Positions 62,960 through 64,000 of a stretch of 64,000 bases of DNA are shown here, one piece after another. The stretch's first letter is position 1, and the number at the start of each line of letters is the position of its first letter. The position numbers and the translations under genes are program-made. The notes below the pieces were generated by a model, which was not told the DNA's origin, searched no databases, and saw nothing but the letters and a program-made list of their open reading frames with translations. The stretch spans positions 1 to 64,000 of the forward strand of contig CADCUT010000210.1 in assembly GCA_902805975.1 (NCBI GenBank), written 5' to 3'. Origin of the DNA: an uncultured Rubrobacteraceae bacterium (GTDB taxonomy: Bacteria; Actinomycetota; Rubrobacteria; Rubrobacterales; Rubrobacteraceae).

Positions 62960-64000
62960 TACCTTCCGTCGCCGTCCGGGCCCTGGGCCAGGGCGCAGCC
63001 GTCCTTGCGGGGGTCGCTGCCGCAGGCCCGGACGCCGTCTTCGTGGACCCGTATCACCTGCGCCCCGCCCACGGAGACTATGTAGTCCTCGCCGACCTCG
63101 ACGGCGTGCCCCTTCTCCCTGAGCCTCTCGACCTCGTGCTCCGGCAGACGGCCCTCGACGAACAGCGTTCCGTCGAGGTGGAGGTGGCGCGGGTGGTCCA
63201 CGGCCTCCTGGGCGCTCATGGAATGGTCTATGAGGTTCGAGAGGACCTGGGCGTGGCCCTGGGGCTGCATCGGCCCGCCCATGTTCCCGAAGACGGCCCA
63301 GAGGGCGCCCGTAGCGGAGCTAGTGGCGAGGCCGGGGATGATCGTGTGCATCGGACGCTTGCCGGGGGCGAGCCCGTTCGGATGCTTCGGGTCGAGACGG
63401 AAGGAGAGGCCCCGGTTCTGGAGGCAGACGCCGGTGCCGGGGGCGACCACGCCGCTGCCGAAGCCCATGTAGAGGCTGTTTATGAAGGAGCAGCCGTTCC
63501 CCCGAGCGTCCACGGCGCAGAGGTAGGTCGTGTCCTCGCCCAGGGGCGGCTCGGGGGAGGCGACGGCCGTGCGTTCCGGGGAGATGTTCTCTCGCAGGGC
63601 GTCGGCGTACTCCTTGGAGATCAGGCGCTCCGTGGGCACCGGCGGGTCGAGCCAGAACTCGGGGTCGCCGATCTCTTTGTAGAGGTCCCCGTACGCAAGC
63701 TTCTTTGCCTCGACCTCGAGGTGGACCCGGTCGGCGCCCAACGGGGCGAGGGCGGCGAGGTCGAAGCCTTCGAGAAGGTTGAGCATCTCGAGGGCCGCGA
63801 TGCCCTGGCCTGGAGGTGGGATCTCGTACACCCGCACGCCCCGGTACTCCGTGGAGATGGGCTCCACCCACAGCGTCTCGTGGGCGGCGAGGTCCTCTTC
63901 TGATAGGTACCCACCCGCCTCTTGTGCGGCCTCGGCCATGCTGCGGGCGATGCGGCCGTTGTAGAAGGCATCGGCCCCACCCTCGGCGACGGCCGAGAGC
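62959..64000 (-). CDS. ggt: Gamma-glutamyltransferase family protein (N-terminus beyond window)
   Basis: GYLSEEDLAAHETLWVEPISTEYRGVRVYEIPPPGQGIAALEMLNLLE; GEDTTYLCAVDARGNGCSFINSLYMGFGSG catalytic Thr region; GMQPQGHAQV-like end. Confidence 0.92.
   Translation of the reverse strand, partial: LSAVAEGGADAFYNGRIARSMAEAAQEAGGYLSEEDLAAHETLWVEPISTEYRGVRVYEIPPPGQGIAALEMLNLLEGFDLAALAPLGADRVHLEVEAKKLAYGDLYKEIGDPEFWLDPPVPTERLISKEYADALRENISPERTAVASPEPPLGEDTTYLCAVDARGNGCSFINSLYMGFGSGVVAPGTGVCLQNRGLSFRLDPKHPNGLAPGKRPMHTIIPGLATSSATGALWAVFGNMGGPMQPQGHAQVLSNLIDHSMSAQEAVDHPRHLHLDGTLFVEGRLPEHEVERLREKGHAVEVGEDYIVSVGGAQVIRVHEDGVRACGSDPRKDGCALAQGPDGDGR

Noticed and set aside
1-64000. Possible CRISPR, tRNA, rRNA, transposase or phage features
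   Set aside because: No direct-repeat/spacer arrays, no T-arm-like GGTTCGAATCC blocks and no transposase or integrase motifs noticed by eye; a tRNAscan/ISfinder run would be decisive

Overview
High-GC bacterial chromosome segment. Gene content and style suggest a Rubrobacter-like actinobacterium (inference only). It is densely coding, with about 40 supported protein genes. I recognised no rRNA, tRNA, CRISPR array, transposase or phage genes. Left part: RND efflux pump with a MarR regulator, hydrolases, and a decayed patch (8.9-11.5 kb) of chimeric or frameshifted genes. Middle (14-36 kb): cell-envelope and glycan region with epimerase, flippase, UDP-sulfoquinovose synthase plus coupled GT2, DUF2723 protein, two paralogous multi-TM proteins, PIG-V-like mannosyltransferase, two sulfatases, small secreted RTX beta-roll proteins and PhoX. 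Right-middle (36-48 kb): two-component signalling locus with multi-PAS/GAF kinases, a LuxR-type regulator and two paralogous degenerate receivers. Right end: ClpE/ClpC-hybrid ATPase, PFK, PRC/BON protein, ferritin-like protein, trypsin-like protease, standalone A-T-R adenylation/reductase, non-canonical Nramp, frameshifted queF, queT-like transporter and gamma-glutamyltransferase. Most notable: (1) 11-bp-phased GGTTAAA direct repeats upstream of phoX, near sqd1 and before one of the paralogous membrane proteins, suggesting a phosphate-starvation regulon that includes sulfolipid or sulfoglycan synthesis; (2) an intergenic repeat family with a conserved core, two copies of which bracket a histidine kinase; (3) the pseudo-receiver pair; (4) the chimeric-gene patch.
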